DNA from: Desulfurispirillum indicum S5
GTDB taxonomy: Bacteria; Chrysiogenota; Chrysiogenetes; Chrysiogenales; Chrysiogenaceae
Direction of reading: 5' to 3'
Assembly (NCBI RefSeq): GCF_000177635.2
Contig: NC_014836.1
Location: 2,182,001 to 2,246,000, forward strand
DNA: 64,000 bases
Shown piece by piece: positions 1-6,933 of this stretch; position 1 is the stretch's first letter, and the number at the start of each line of letters is the position of its first letter. The notes under the pieces are model-generated. The model ran no database searches, was not told the origin of the DNA, and was given only the letters and a program-made list of their open reading frames with translations. The position numbers and the translations under genes were made by a program.

Positions 1-1
1 C

Positions 2-388
2 ACCTGCATGGTAGACGTCGCCAAATTCTTCATGGAATTCAGCCTCGACGAAAGCTGCGGCAAGTGCACCCCCTGCCGCGCCGGAACCGCCCAGCTCTAC
101 CGGCTGCTCACCAACATCGGCAACGGCAGCGCCACCATCGAGGACATGGACCACCTGGAAAACCTGTGCGCCATGGTGCGCGACACCTCCCTGTGCGGCC
201 TGGGCATCACCGCCCCCAACCCCGTGCTGGGAACCCTGCAGTACTTCCGCGACGAATACCTGGCCCACATTGAAAAACGCCACTGCCCCGCCGGAATCTG
301 CTCCATGAGCGAAGTCCCCCACCTGCACATGGCCGACGAACTCCTGCGGCGCATTGCCGCCGGACGACTGAACGGGGAGGCCCTCTGA
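2..388 (+). CDS. hoxF: HoxF, diaphorase subunit of NAD-linked [NiFe] hydrogenase (3' part only)
   Basis: This is the C-terminal part of a NuoF/HoxF-type flavoprotein; the start lies left of the window. Visible is the 4Fe-4S motif SCGKCTPCR, followed about 40 residues later by the fourth cysteine in TSLCGLG, the hallmark of NuoF/HoxF proteins. The FMN- and NAD-binding parts are outside the window. The stop TGA overlaps the ATG of hoxU by one base, so the two are translationally coupled. The neighbours hoxU and hoxY favour a hydrogenase diaphorase over complex I. In the family this subunit passes electrons between NAD(H) and the Fe-S chain of the hydrogenase in the cytoplasm. Confidence 0.85.
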   Translation, partial: TCMVDVAKFFMEFSLDESCGKCTPCRAGTAQLYRLLTNIGNGSATIEDMDHLENLCAMVRDTSLCGLGITAPNPVLGTLQYFRDEYLAHIEKRHCPAGICSMSEVPHLHMADELLRRIAAGRLNGEAL

Positions 389-1095
389 TGTCCGTTATCA
401 CCCTCACCATCAATAACGAACTCCTCAGCGCCCGCAGCGGCCAGAGCCTGCTGGAAGTCATCCGTGAACACAACATCGACCTGCCCACCCTCTGCCACGC
501 CGAAGGGCTGGAAGAGTGGGGCGGCTGCCGCCTGTGCGTCGTGGACATCCAGGGCTGGGGACGCCCCCAACCCGCCTGCACCACCGAAGCCCAGGAAGGC
601 ATGGTCATCACCACCCATAACGACCGCCTCAACGAATACCGCCGCATGATCATCGAACTGCTACTGGCCGAACGCAACCACGCCTGCGCCGTCTGCGTAC
701 TCAGCGGACACTGCGAACTGCAAAGCAACGCCGCCAGGCTCGGCGTCGACCACGTGCGCTTCGACTACCTCTTCCCCCAACTCACCATGGACACCAGCCA
801 CAGCCGATTCGGCCTCGACCACAACCGCTGCATCCTCTGCACCCGCTGCGTGCGCGTCTGCCGCGACGTGGAAGGCGCCTGCACCTGGGAAATCGCCGGA
901 CGAGGCTTCACCAGCCGCGTCGTCGCCGACCTGGACCGCCCCTGGGGCAAAAGCACCACCTGCACCGACTGCGGCAAATGCGTCCAGCTCTGCCCCACCG
1001 GAGCCCTCTTCCGCAAAGGTGCCACCGTCAGTGAAATGCAGAAGGAAAAGTCGTTCCTGGAAAGGATTATGGGGAACAGGCAGAAAGGAAAGTGA
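388..1095 (+). CDS. hoxU: HoxU, Fe-S subunit of the hydrogenase diaphorase
   Basis: A 235-residue protein related to the N-terminal part of NuoG. An N-terminal 2Fe-2S ferredoxin domain carries Cys36, Cys47, Cys50 and Cys64. A His/Cys segment with HACAVC follows, then two ferredoxin-like 4Fe-4S motifs, [11 protein letters not shown] and [11 protein letters not shown]. Length and domain order match HoxU, which wires HoxF to the HoxY/HoxH hydrogenase module. The start is fixed by the one-base overlap with hoxF. It is separated from hoxY by an unusually long gap. Being the small 235-residue form, with no molybdopterin-like domain, argues against complex I NuoG. Confidence 0.88.
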   Translation: MSVITLTINNELLSARSGQSLLEVIREHNIDLPTLCHAEGLEEWGGCRLCVVDIQGWGRPQPACTTEAQEGMVITTHNDRLNEYRRMIIELLLAERNHACAVCVLSGHCELQSNAARLGVDHVRFDYLFPQLTMDTSHSRFGLDHNRCILCTRCVRVCRDVEGACTWEIAGRGFTSRVVADLDRPWGKSTTCTDCGKCVQLCPTGALFRKGATVSEMQKEKSFLERIMGNRQKGK

Positions 1096-1467
1096 CGTGA
1101 TGGCGCGTCACAGCGCGCTTGCTCGAATACCGAATATATTGCCATTTTTGCATCGCCAAAAGTGGCGCACAAGCAAGCACCAATGAATATTCGTCCTTTT
1201 TGACCGCACAAAAAGGACACAAAAATGCGCCCCCGAACGCCCGTTGATCCGGTTCGTTTGTTCGCCTGCTCTGAAGATCCGGCAGAAGCTGCTTCCCTGC
1301 AGCTCTGCCGGACCACCTGCCTCCTGCAGGTGTCCCGTGCGGGTCTTGTCAGTCAGGCTTCACACTCACCGGACGGGCTCAGGGGGGATAGACACAAAGA
1401 AGAAATTTCTCTCGCCAGCAGCCTGTTAAAGACCACTTTGAGTGAAACGTATGAAGGGGGAAAAGAT
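1096..1467 (+). other. 372-bp gap between hoxU and hoxY with strong hairpins
   Basis: No credible gene lies here, although an open frame runs into hoxY from 1225. Three inverted repeats are visible: 1155-1166 (GCCAAAAGTGGC), 1193-1218 (GTCCTTTTTG, 6-base loop, CAAAAAGGAC) and 1278-1312 (TCCGGCAG..CTGCCGGA with a paired inner segment). A CAGCAGCCTGTTA stretch near 1418-1430 recurs at the end of the repeat at 2110-2272. hox genes are normally tightly packed, so this may be an inserted intergenic repeat or a processing or attenuation region. Confidence 0.55.
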
Positions 1468-2010
1468 ATGAACAAAAAACTGCGCCTCGCCACCGTCTGG
1501 TTCGGTGGCTGCTCCGGCTGCCACATGAGCTTTCTGGACCTCCACGAAAAACTGCTGGACCTCGCCCAGCACGTGGAAGTCGTCTACAGCCCCCTCGCCG
1601 ACACCAAGGAATTCCCCAAGGGCGTGGACATCACCATCGCCGAAGGTGCCATCACCAACGTGGAAAACCTGGAACTGCTGGAACAAGTGCGCCAGCACAC
1701 CACCACCCTCGTCAGCCTCGGCGACTGCGCCATCACCGGCAACGTCACCAGCCTGCGCAACTTCTTCCCCGTCAGCGACCTCCTCAACGCCGTCTACCAC
1801 GCCGGACCCGGCACCGCCCCCCATGGCAGCGAAGCCGTCAAGGAACTTCCCGCCCTGCTGCCCAAAGTACTGCCCATCCATCAGGTAGTAAAAGTGGATG
1901 GATTTATCCCTGGCTGCCCACCAGAACCCCAGGCCATCTGGCAAGCCATGGAGGCACTGCTGAGTGGAAAGCCAGTGGAGTTAGGGGTGGAGCAGAGGGT
2001 GTTTGGGTGA
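1468..2010 (+). CDS. hoxY: HoxY, small subunit of the [NiFe] hydrogenase
   Basis: A 180-residue small subunit that carries the proximal 4Fe-4S cluster. Cys15 and Cys18 lie in [10 protein letters not shown], a further cysteine is in GDCAITG and the last in the GCPPEP motif. There is no Tat signal, as expected for a soluble cytoplasmic enzyme. The start chosen is ATG 1468, preceded by GAAGGGGG; the open frame extends upstream but that part looks unrelated. The catalytic partner hoxH is not next to it but 15.7 kb downstream, beyond a mobile-element island. Confidence 0.88.
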   Translation: MNKKLRLATVWFGGCSGCHMSFLDLHEKLLDLAQHVEVVYSPLADTKEFPKGVDITIAEGAITNVENLELLEQVRQHTTTLVSLGDCAITGNVTSLRNFFPVSDLLNAVYHAGPGTAPHGSEAVKELPALLPKVLPIHQVVKVDGFIPGCPPEPQAIWQAMEALLSGKPVELGVEQRVFG

Positions 2011-2109
2011 AAGACAGGAGAGGATTTCTACCGCGAATGAACTCGAATAGACGCGAATAGCAGAGGTGCCCAATACTCCCTGATCCAACAAGCATGGTTT
2101 TTCCTCTTG

Positions 2110-2272
2110 CATTTAGCAGCTTGCTGAAATACCTCAAACTACGCAGGCAATTGAAAAATGCTCAGGTGCAAGGCGCTCGCAGAGCGTGGAATGAAGCGTA
2201 CTCGCCGTACGTTGCAGTGACGCGCGAAGGCGAGCAACGCAGCAGATGAGGGTTTTTCAGCAGCCTGTTAGG
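2110..2272. repeat. MITE/REP-like intergenic element
   Basis: The ends are imperfect inverted repeats: TAGCAGCTTGCTGAAAT on the left and TTTTTCAGCAGCCTGTTA on the right. The body contains a small hairpin, CGTACTCGCCGTACG. Similar elements ending in TTTTTCAGCAGCCTG occur between genes in many proteobacteria, as far as I recall. It lies between hoxY and the cassette array. At 2028-2060 a separate short repeat, ACCGCGAATGAACTCGAAT-like, belongs to the family also seen at 5483 and 6341. Confidence 0.5.
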
Positions 2273-2421
2273 CCACCGAATATTGGGTGAAAACCTCGAA
2301 GATATGGCAACTTCAATAAATAATAACGTTGACGCACCCTGGCCAGGCGGGTACATTTTTATCCATCACGAATGAAGAAAAGTTGAGAATTGCATAGCGT
2401 CACTTTTGACGCCTAATTGTA

Positions 2422-2429
2422 GTTAGCGC
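2422..2429 (+). other. Left boundary of the first integron cassette (recombination site G^TTAGCGC)
   Basis: GTTAGCGC is the exact reverse complement of GCGCTAAC at 2875-2882, the 5' core of the first attC. This is what is expected when the start of a cassette and its own attC core were one site in the circular form. It therefore marks where cassette 1 was inserted. The sequence just upstream (2380-2421) would be the place to look for an attI or an earlier attC, but I recognise neither. Confidence 0.6.
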
Positions 2430-2445
2430 AACAAAGAGAGAAACC

Positions 2446-2871
2446 ATGTCAGATTGCTGTTCATCATGCTGTAAACAAACATCTTTTCCAAAAAAGCACA
2501 AATGTCCGGTGAATGGAAAAAAATATAGCTTGGTGTCCTCATCAACAATAAAGCATCATATCAAAGACCCCTGGCTATGGAATGAAACATCACAAGGGTA
2601 CTATTTTTGCTCTGACCCTAATTGTGAAGTTGTGTACTTCGGGCAAGATAATTCAATAATCAAAAAATCATCAATGAGAACAGAGGTCGGGATTAAAGAA
2701 AATAATGAAAATTCTCTTATTTGTTATTGTTACGGTGTAACACAAAAAGAAGCAGCAGAGAATCCGGATACCCGGAACTTCATAATCAAAGAGACACAAC
2801 AACAAAACTGTGCATGTGAATCAAGAAATCCATCAGGTAAATGCTGCTTATCGGATTTTCCAAAGCAATGA
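2446..2871 (+). CDS. CopZ-like iron-sulfur metallochaperone (cassette gene 1)
   Basis: A 141-residue cysteine-rich protein. The N-terminus has CCSSCC and a CPVNGK motif, then YFCSDPNCEVVYF, typical of the zinc-binding N-terminal domain of Archaeoglobus-type CopZ. CYCYGVT follows, resembling a BFD-like 2Fe-2S site. The C-terminus holds further Cys (CACES, CCLS). It resembles iron-sulfur metallochaperones of copper or mercury loci, but the usual C-terminal HMA domain is missing. It is AT-rich, unlike the GC-rich surroundings, and fills an integron cassette (2422-2974). Metal specificity cannot be read from the sequence. Confidence 0.7.
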   Translation: MSDCCSSCCKQTSFPKKHKCPVNGKKYSLVSSSTIKHHIKDPWLWNETSQGYYFCSDPNCEVVYFGQDNSIIKKSSMRTEVGIKENNENSLICYCYGVTQKEAAENPDTRNFIIKETQQQNCACESRNPSGKCCLSDFPKQ

Positions 2872-2874
2872 AAA

Positions 2875-2974
2875 GCGCTAACAATCACATGCACTCGGAC
2901 AGCAAAAAGCGGCGCGGCTTCCGCTCCGCTCCAGCCACACCGCTTTTTGCTGCCGGTGATGTGAGGCGTTATGT
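2875..2974 (+). other. attC site 1 (integron cassette recombination site)
   Basis: Starts with GCGCTAAC and ends with GTTATGT (2968-2974). The arms pair over a long stem: CGGACAGCAAAAAGCGG on the left with CCGCTTTTTGCTGCCGG on the right, one base (A) being extrahelical. The loop lies between them. An imperfect palindrome of about 100 bp with an extrahelical base directly after a stop codon is the classic attC layout. Confidence 0.78.
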
Positions 2975-3005
2975 GCTGAGCAACAATGATAAGTAGTACT
3001 AAAAA

Positions 3006-3110
3006 ATGAATTTTTCTATTTTACTACGCCCAAATGGTGCATTAAATTGGGAATCATTCAACATACTGTGGGGCGAAGGCTATGACGTATACTGCGAAAA
3101 CTGCTCCTAA
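3006..3110 (+). CDS. Small cassette ORF, 34 residues (cassette gene 2)
   Basis: ATG AAT TTT starts a 34-residue frame ending TAA at 3108-3110. It contains RPNGALNWESFN and ends YCENCS. The stop codon overlaps the 5' core of attC site 2 (CCTAAC), a usual arrangement for cassette genes. No clear ribosome binding site is visible. The cassette between the two attC sites is only about 190 bp, so this is its only possible gene. It could be non-coding. Confidence 0.35.
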   Translation: MNFSILLRPNGALNWESFNILWGEGYDVYCENCS

Positions 3111-3167
3111 CAAGGCAAATCCAGCCGACGCGCCAAAGGCGCGCGCGGCTGATTTGCGGCGTTATGT
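3105..3167 (+). other. attC site 2
   Basis: A 63-bp imperfect palindrome: TCCTAAC core, left arm GCAAATCCAGCCGACGCGCC, AAA loop, right arm GGCGCGCGCGGCTGATTTGC, then GTTATGT (3161-3167). The arms pair except for extrahelical bases in the left arm. Same orientation as attC 1. The right core GTTATGTG is identical to that of attC 1. Confidence 0.82.
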
Positions 3168-3238
3168 GGTTCGTGCCGTCATCGAGCAAAGGATGAGTCA
3201 GAGAGTCTTCAAGACTCAGGTCGAGCCGACAAATTCAG

Positions 3239-3649
3239 GTGGGTGATGCTGTGAAACATACGGGTGGATGTCTATGTGGGGCGATTCGCTTCGAGGTAAC
3301 CGGGCCCTTTGAAGGTTTCTTCCTTTGCCATTGTTCGCGTTGTCGGAAAGACACGGGCTCATCTAACGCCGCTAATCTTTTCTCTAGGGCTTCTGAACTG
3401 CGCTGGCTGTCTGGAGAATCACAAGTCACCGTTTATAACTTACCCGAAACTCGCCACGTTAGAAGCTTTTGTGCGGTTTGTGGTTCAGCGCTGCCAAGTC
3501 TGCAAACGAACGGCACGTTACTCGTGCCCGCTGGGAGCCTTGATACAGATGTGCCACTCCGACCCCAGGGGCATATATTCATGGACAGCAGGGCCAACTG
3601 GGATGAGAAGTTGGAAACTCTTCCTAAATTTGGTTCCTTTCCAGCCTAG
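3239..3649 (+). CDS. GFA/CENP-V family zinc protein (cassette gene 3)
   Basis: A 136-residue protein of the family named after glutathione-dependent formaldehyde-activating enzyme. HTGGCLCGAIRFEV at the start, CHCSRCRKDTGS in the middle and FCAVCGSALPS are the zinc-binding motifs of the fold. The written start is GTG 3239; GTG 3251, with AGGTGGG seven bases upstream, is equally likely or better. Members of this family are frequent in integron cassettes. The substrate is unknown; true formaldehyde activation is doubtful for most members. It lies between attC 2 and attC 3. Confidence 0.8.
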   Translation: MGDAVKHTGGCLCGAIRFEVTGPFEGFFLCHCSRCRKDTGSSNAANLFSRASELRWLSGESQVTVYNLPETRHVRSFCAVCGSALPSLQTNGTLLVPAGSLDTDVPLRPQGHIFMDSRANWDEKLETLPKFGSFPA

Positions 3650-3695
3650 TATTTCGAGCCTCTTTGGTTGCAATGTTGAGCAGAGTGCGCAAACA

Positions 3696-3758
3696 GCCAA
3701 ACGGATAAGGTTAGATTGTGCTCGCGAAGCGAGCCACGATCTGAACCGTTTGTTGGAC
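3696..3758 (+). other. attC site 3
   Basis: Left core GCCAAAC, right core GTTGGAC (3752-3758), which fits the GTTRRRY consensus. The arms GGTTAGATTGTGCTCGC and GCGAGCCACGATCTGAACC pair around a GAA loop with unpaired bases. It follows the GFA gene by about 46 bp, in the same direction as the other two sites. It ends the recognisable cassette array. Confidence 0.72.
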
Positions 3759-3968
3759 GGGCCCGGTTATAGAAAATAGCTTTTTCATTTCATGGTTGCT
3801 TAGTCAGGTTTTCGAGCCGTTGTGAGGCGGGCAGATGTGTCAGGCTTGCAGATTTGCAACTTCATTGCTCATTAACAGCAACAAACTAAAGGACACCCAC
3901 TTTATCTTGATGATCTCGCCATATATCCGCTACACTCAAACCACCAAACTCCCAGCAGGAGGTGCCAC

Positions 3969-4970
3969 ATGACCATTGCCAGAAGTCAGATTATTGCCCT
4001 GGATTCCACGCCCTACTATCACTGCGTCAGTCGTTGTGTGCGGAGGGCCTTTCTGTGTGGTGTTGACTCGGTAACGGGGCAGAGTTTCGACCACCGCAAG
4101 CAGTGGATTCTGGATCGGCTAGGGGTGCTGACTGAGGTCTTTGCTATTGATATCTGCGCCTACGCTCTGATGAGCAACCACTATCATCTGGTGCTGCGGG
4201 TTGACCGGGAGCGGGTGGAGGCGATGTCTGATTATGAGGTGCTTGGGCGCTGGAATGTGCTCTTTTCCGGCAATCCGCTGATCAAGATGTTCCTGGCGGG
4301 GCAGAAGCTCAGTGCGGTGCAGGAGCAGATGCTGGCGGCTTTGATTCGGGATATTCGCCCGCGTCTGTACGATATTTCCTGGTTTATGCGCAGTCTCAAT
4401 GAATGGATTGCCCGGCAGGCCAACAAGGAAGATGGCTGCAAGGGGCGTTTCTGGGAGGGGCGATTTCGCACCCAGGCGCTGCTGGATGAATACGGTCTGC
4501 TGACGTGCATGGCCTATGTGGATCTGAATGCCATTCGAGCGGGGATTGCGGATTCACCGGAGCGTTCCGACTTCTCTTCCATCCAGGCGCGCATAGAGGC
4601 CTGGGGAAAGACTTTGGGGGAAGAGGCAGCGGCTCAGTGTCCGCCTTTACTGGGCTTCAACGACAGTGGCACTGATGACGCTCTGCTGCCTTTTACCACC
4701 GTGGATTATATGGAACTGGTGGACTGGACGGCGCGCAATGTGCGGGCTGACAAGGCCTGCGCCATGGATGAGGACGCGCCGCCGATTCTGGTGCGCATGG
4801 GCATAGACAGTGAGCGCTTTGCCAAGCAGATGCGGGGTGAAGGCGGCAGTTTCCCCACCTTCATGGGAGCCTACCACTGTCTGCGCGATGCGGCCAGGGA
4901 GCGGGGGTTGCACTATGTGCGGGGCAGTGGTACGGCCAGGCGATTGTTCTGCGGCGACAGGGCGTCGTAA
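3969..4970 (+). CDS. REP-associated tyrosine transposase-like protein (RAYT, Y1/HUH family), copy A
   Basis: A 333-residue member of the IS200-related Y1 transposase family. The HUH metal motif is seen as NHYHLVLRV near residue 66, with CVSRCVRRAFLCG at the N-terminus and YVDLNAIRAGIA in the middle, all typical of RAYT proteins. The C-terminal 130 residues are an extension without a motif I know. ATG 3969 has a good site, GGAGG. RAYTs are single-strand nucleases that act on palindromic REP elements; the stem-loops they would use here are not identified. It is nearly identical to the protein at 9611. Confidence 0.82.
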   Translation: MTIARSQIIALDSTPYYHCVSRCVRRAFLCGVDSVTGQSFDHRKQWILDRLGVLTEVFAIDICAYALMSNHYHLVLRVDRERVEAMSDYEVLGRWNVLFSGNPLIKMFLAGQKLSAVQEQMLAALIRDIRPRLYDISWFMRSLNEWIARQANKEDGCKGRFWEGRFRTQALLDEYGLLTCMAYVDLNAIRAGIADSPERSDFSSIQARIEAWGKTLGEEAAAQCPPLLGFNDSGTDDALLPFTTVDYMELVDWTARNVRADKACAMDEDAPPILVRMGIDSERFAKQMRGEGGSFPTFMGAYHCLRDAARERGLHYVRGSGTARRLFCGDRAS

Positions 4971-5009
4971 AAGAACTCCGCCCAATTGGTTTTAAGGCCA
5001 CCTTCCAAT

Positions 5010-5252
5010 TCACCAGTCCAATTCCTCGCTGCACTCTTCCACCGGGGTCGGCATGCCTTCGCGGATGGATTCGCGCATACCGGGAATGGAGAGCAGGTAC
5101 AGGCTTTCCCGAATGGAATTCCAGTCTTCTTCAGCAACAAGAACAGCTTTATTCCTTTTCCCGGTGATGGTTATAGGCTGGTGGGAGTGTGCTACCTCAT
5201 CAATAAGCCGATACAGATTGGCACGGGCTTCACTGGCGCTCACTACCGGCAT
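5010..5252 (-). CDS. Phd/YefM-type antitoxin
   Basis: An 80-residue protein starting MPVVSASEARANLYRLIDEV, the typical N-terminal DNA-binding part of YefM/Phd antitoxins, with ITITGKRNKAVLVAEEDW following. The start ATG has CAGGAG nine bases upstream. No RelE/YoeB toxin gene follows: the transposase gene occupies the position downstream. It is therefore an orphan antitoxin, travelling with the duplicated unit. A broken second copy is at 10652-12062. Confidence 0.85.
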   Translation of the reverse strand: MPVVSASEARANLYRLIDEVAHSHQPITITGKRNKAVLVAEEDWNSIRESLYLLSIPGMRESIREGMPTPVEECSEELDW

Positions 5253-5721
5253 GGCATGATCTCCTGTCGATGTGCGGGTTTATTGCTCGGGAATATTCAG
5301 CGATTGGCAGCGCCTTTCATGAAAGTACGCTTTTTCGTCGCAATTCAATAAAAGTGTGGCTTGCCGTTTGGCTACGCGTTTTTCCATAGAAATTTCCCCT
5401 GAACAGGCAATCTCCCTTTGCCCCCCTTGCGGCTTTGCGCCTTGAGTGAGCGCTGCGAACGGGCGTGAGACTCTGCCTTTCCATTCGCGCTAATCGGTGT
5501 CCGCAATTCGCGTTCATTCGCGGTTTAATCTTCCCTGCGTCAATCGGCGTCCATTGTATGCATCCGTGGTAGACAGCGGCTGCTTATGCTCTCAGCGCTT
5601 GCGGGCCATGGCACGGCCAGGCGACTGGCCTGCGGAGAGATTGCGTCGTGAAAGGTTGCATGGTATAGGATACTATTGAAATTTCATTTTTTAATGCCCC
5701 TACACACTATAGGAGCGCGCT
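5253..5721. other. Intergenic stretch with dispersed repeats
   Basis: No gene is supported. The part up to about 5525 is repeated at 12063-12310 as the leader of the antitoxin gene. Near 5483-5573 lies a repeat containing CGCGTTCATTCGCGGTTTAA and ending CATCCGTGGTAGAC. Its close relative at 6341-6400 lies on the other side of the vapBC pair. The two flank vapBC like bookends. Confidence 0.5.
5483..5573. repeat. Dispersed intergenic repeat (ATTCGCGGTTTAATCTTCCC family), copy 1
   Basis: Shares ATTCGCGGTTTAATCTTCCC and CATCCGTGGTAGAC with 6341-6400. A shorter relative is at 12288-12312 and, in reverse orientation, at 2028-2060. Function unknown; such repeats are common between genes in some deltaproteobacteria-like genomes. 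Confidence 0.55.
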
Positions 5722-5952
5722 ATGCTGAGACAAATCCTAGAGCCCAAGACGGAAGAGTACAAACTTCTCATCCCTAAGGAATATATAAACCGAAAGATTG
5801 AGATTCTTGTACTGCCTTTTGATGAGCCAACTTGTGCATGCATCGATGGAGCGCAGATATTACAAAATACAGCTGGTCTTCTGCGCAACAAAAAGCTTGA
5901 TCCCGTACAGTGGCAGAGCAATTTGCGCTCAGAGTGGGACAACCGGCCTTGA
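5722..5952 (+). CDS. Putative VapB-like antitoxin
   Basis: A 76-residue protein, MLRQILEPKTEEYKLLIPKE, containing IEILVLPF. Its position directly before a PIN-domain toxin frame, with a four-base overlap (TTGA), marks it as the antitoxin. ATG 5722 has AGGAG upstream. It does not show a clear SpoVT/AbrB or MetJ-type domain to my eye, so the antitoxin family is not assigned. Confidence 0.6.
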   Translation: MLRQILEPKTEEYKLLIPKEYINRKIEILVLPFDEPTCACIDGAQILQNTAGLLRNKKLDPVQWQSNLRSEWDNRP

Positions 5953-6314
5953 AGTATCTGATTGACTCCAACATCATCATTTACCACCTAAACGGTGAAT
6001 CTGCTGCGACGCTCTTTCTCCAGGAGAATTTTCATCAGTGTGCAATTTCCAGAATAACCGCCATGGAAGTGCTCTCTTATGAATTCTCCAAGGAAGAGGC
6101 TCACCAGGTGTAATCTCTGATAAGCTCATTTCCCACCATTGACACAAGCGAGACAATTGCAGCTCAGGTCGTTGAGAATCGCCGTAAGAAAAGGATCAGG
6201 GTTCCGGATAATATTATTGCGGCAACAGCACAAGTTCATAATTTGGTGTTAGTGACACGCAATGTATCGGACTTTACTTCCGTTCAAGTAAAAATTGTAA
6301 ACCCTTTAGATTAA
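5949..6314 (+). pseudogene. VapC-type PIN-domain toxin interrupted by a nonsense codon
   Basis: From TTG 5949 the frame reads KYLIDSNIIIYHLNG, the first acidic motif of PIN nucleases, then SRITAMEVLSYEF. Codon 55 is TAA (6111-6113). The same frame then continues without other stops through RVPDNIIAATA and LVLVTRNVSDF, the last PIN motifs, to TAA at 6312-6314. One base change (for example CAA or GAA to TAA) explains it. Full length would be 121 codons, normal for VapC. The toxin is probably dead unless the stop is read through. Confidence 0.8.
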
Positions 6315-6340
6315 TAACGAACGGCGAATGCGCTTCCACA

Positions 6341-6400
6341 ATTCGCGGTTTAATCTTCCCTGTTTTTATCCGTGTCCATCGGTGTTCATCCGTGGTAGAC
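6341..6400. repeat. Dispersed intergenic repeat, copy 2
   Basis: ATTCGCGGTTTAATCTTCCC is shared with copy 1 at 5517-5540, followed by CCGTGTCCATCGGTGTTCAT and CATCCGTGGTAGAC. It lies between vapC and higA. Confidence 0.5.
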
Positions 6401-6455
6401 GGCTGTTACCCTTCCATGCCAACAGCGGACCCACTTTGGACTTCTGACTGTAAGT

Positions 6456-6749
6456 TCACGCAAGATTCATTTCGTAGGGTACAACGTGCACGGCCTGGCG
6501 GTTATTTCTCGCCTGCCACAGGTCATAGGCACTTTGCAGCCTGAGCCAATGATCGGCTGAGGGTTTCCCGAAAACCATCTCCAGGCGCAGGGCCATGTCT
6601 GTAGTAATTGCACCGCGTCCATTGAGGATTTTTGAAAGCGTCTTACGGCTGACACAAAGATGCGCTGCGGCATCAGTCACGGTGATGCCCAGTTCCAAAA
6701 TAAGTTCTTTGAGTATTGCGCCCGGATGGGCGGGGTTATGCATGCTCAT
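6456..6749 (-). CDS. higA: HigA-family antitoxin (XRE helix-turn-helix)
   Basis: A 97-residue protein: [20 protein letters not shown], then [17 protein letters not shown], the HTH recognition region of HigA/VapI-type addiction antitoxins, and [10 protein letters not shown] at the end. Its start overlaps the stop of the higB remnant by one base, the toxin-first order typical of higBA. With the toxin truncated it is now an orphan antitoxin. It could still act as an autorepressor, but the promoter upstream of higB has been replaced by an IS element. Confidence 0.85.
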   Translation of the reverse strand: MSMHNPAHPGAILKELILELGITVTDAAAHLCVSRKTLSKILNGRGAITTDMALRLEMVFGKPSADHWLRLQSAYDLWQARNNRQAVHVVPYEMNLA

Positions 6750-6933
6750 CAGTGGTAATCCTCATAGTTTACAATTTCTGCATTGTTTCCGGTGAAGCGA
6801 AAGGTGACTCTCCAGTTCCCACTCACCTTGACAGACCAGGCACCTTTGCGACTGCCTTTCAGCTCGTGAAGAGCAAGTCCCGGTAAATCCATATCATCTG
6901 GCGACTCTGCCAGATCAAGGTTTGACAGAATAA
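6749..6933 (-). pseudogene. higB: HigB toxin, C-terminal remnant truncated by an IS
   Basis: The last 61 codons of a RelE-like HigB are present, reading SPDDMDLPGLALHELKG, GAWSVKVSGNWRVTFRF and NYEDYH then TGA. Families are about 90 residues long, so roughly the first third is missing. The break coincides exactly with the left end of the IS5-family element (6934). The missing part is not found elsewhere in the window. Confidence 0.85.

Larger units (their letters stand above)
3888..5525 (+). repeat. 1.6-kb duplicated unit, copy A (RAYT transposase + antitoxin + leader)
   Basis: From AAAGGACACCCACTTT onward the sequence is repeated at 9530-12310 with a few percent divergence. The unit holds the transposase at 3969, the Phd/YefM antitoxin on the minus strand and the conserved noncoding stretch to about 5525. 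The second copy is interrupted by an insertion sequence. Between the copies lie vapBC, higBA and IS elements, so recombination could delete about 5.6 kb. Confidence 0.75.

Noticed and set aside
1225-1467. Upstream extension of hoxY
   Set aside because: The 81 residues before ATG 1468 have no similarity to HoxY and lie over hairpins; a good ribosome site precedes ATG 1468.
2300-2421. Possible attI or integrase near the cassette array
   Set aside because: No tyrosine recombinase frame exists in the window, and the left flank has no recognisable attI structure beyond the boundary heptamer.
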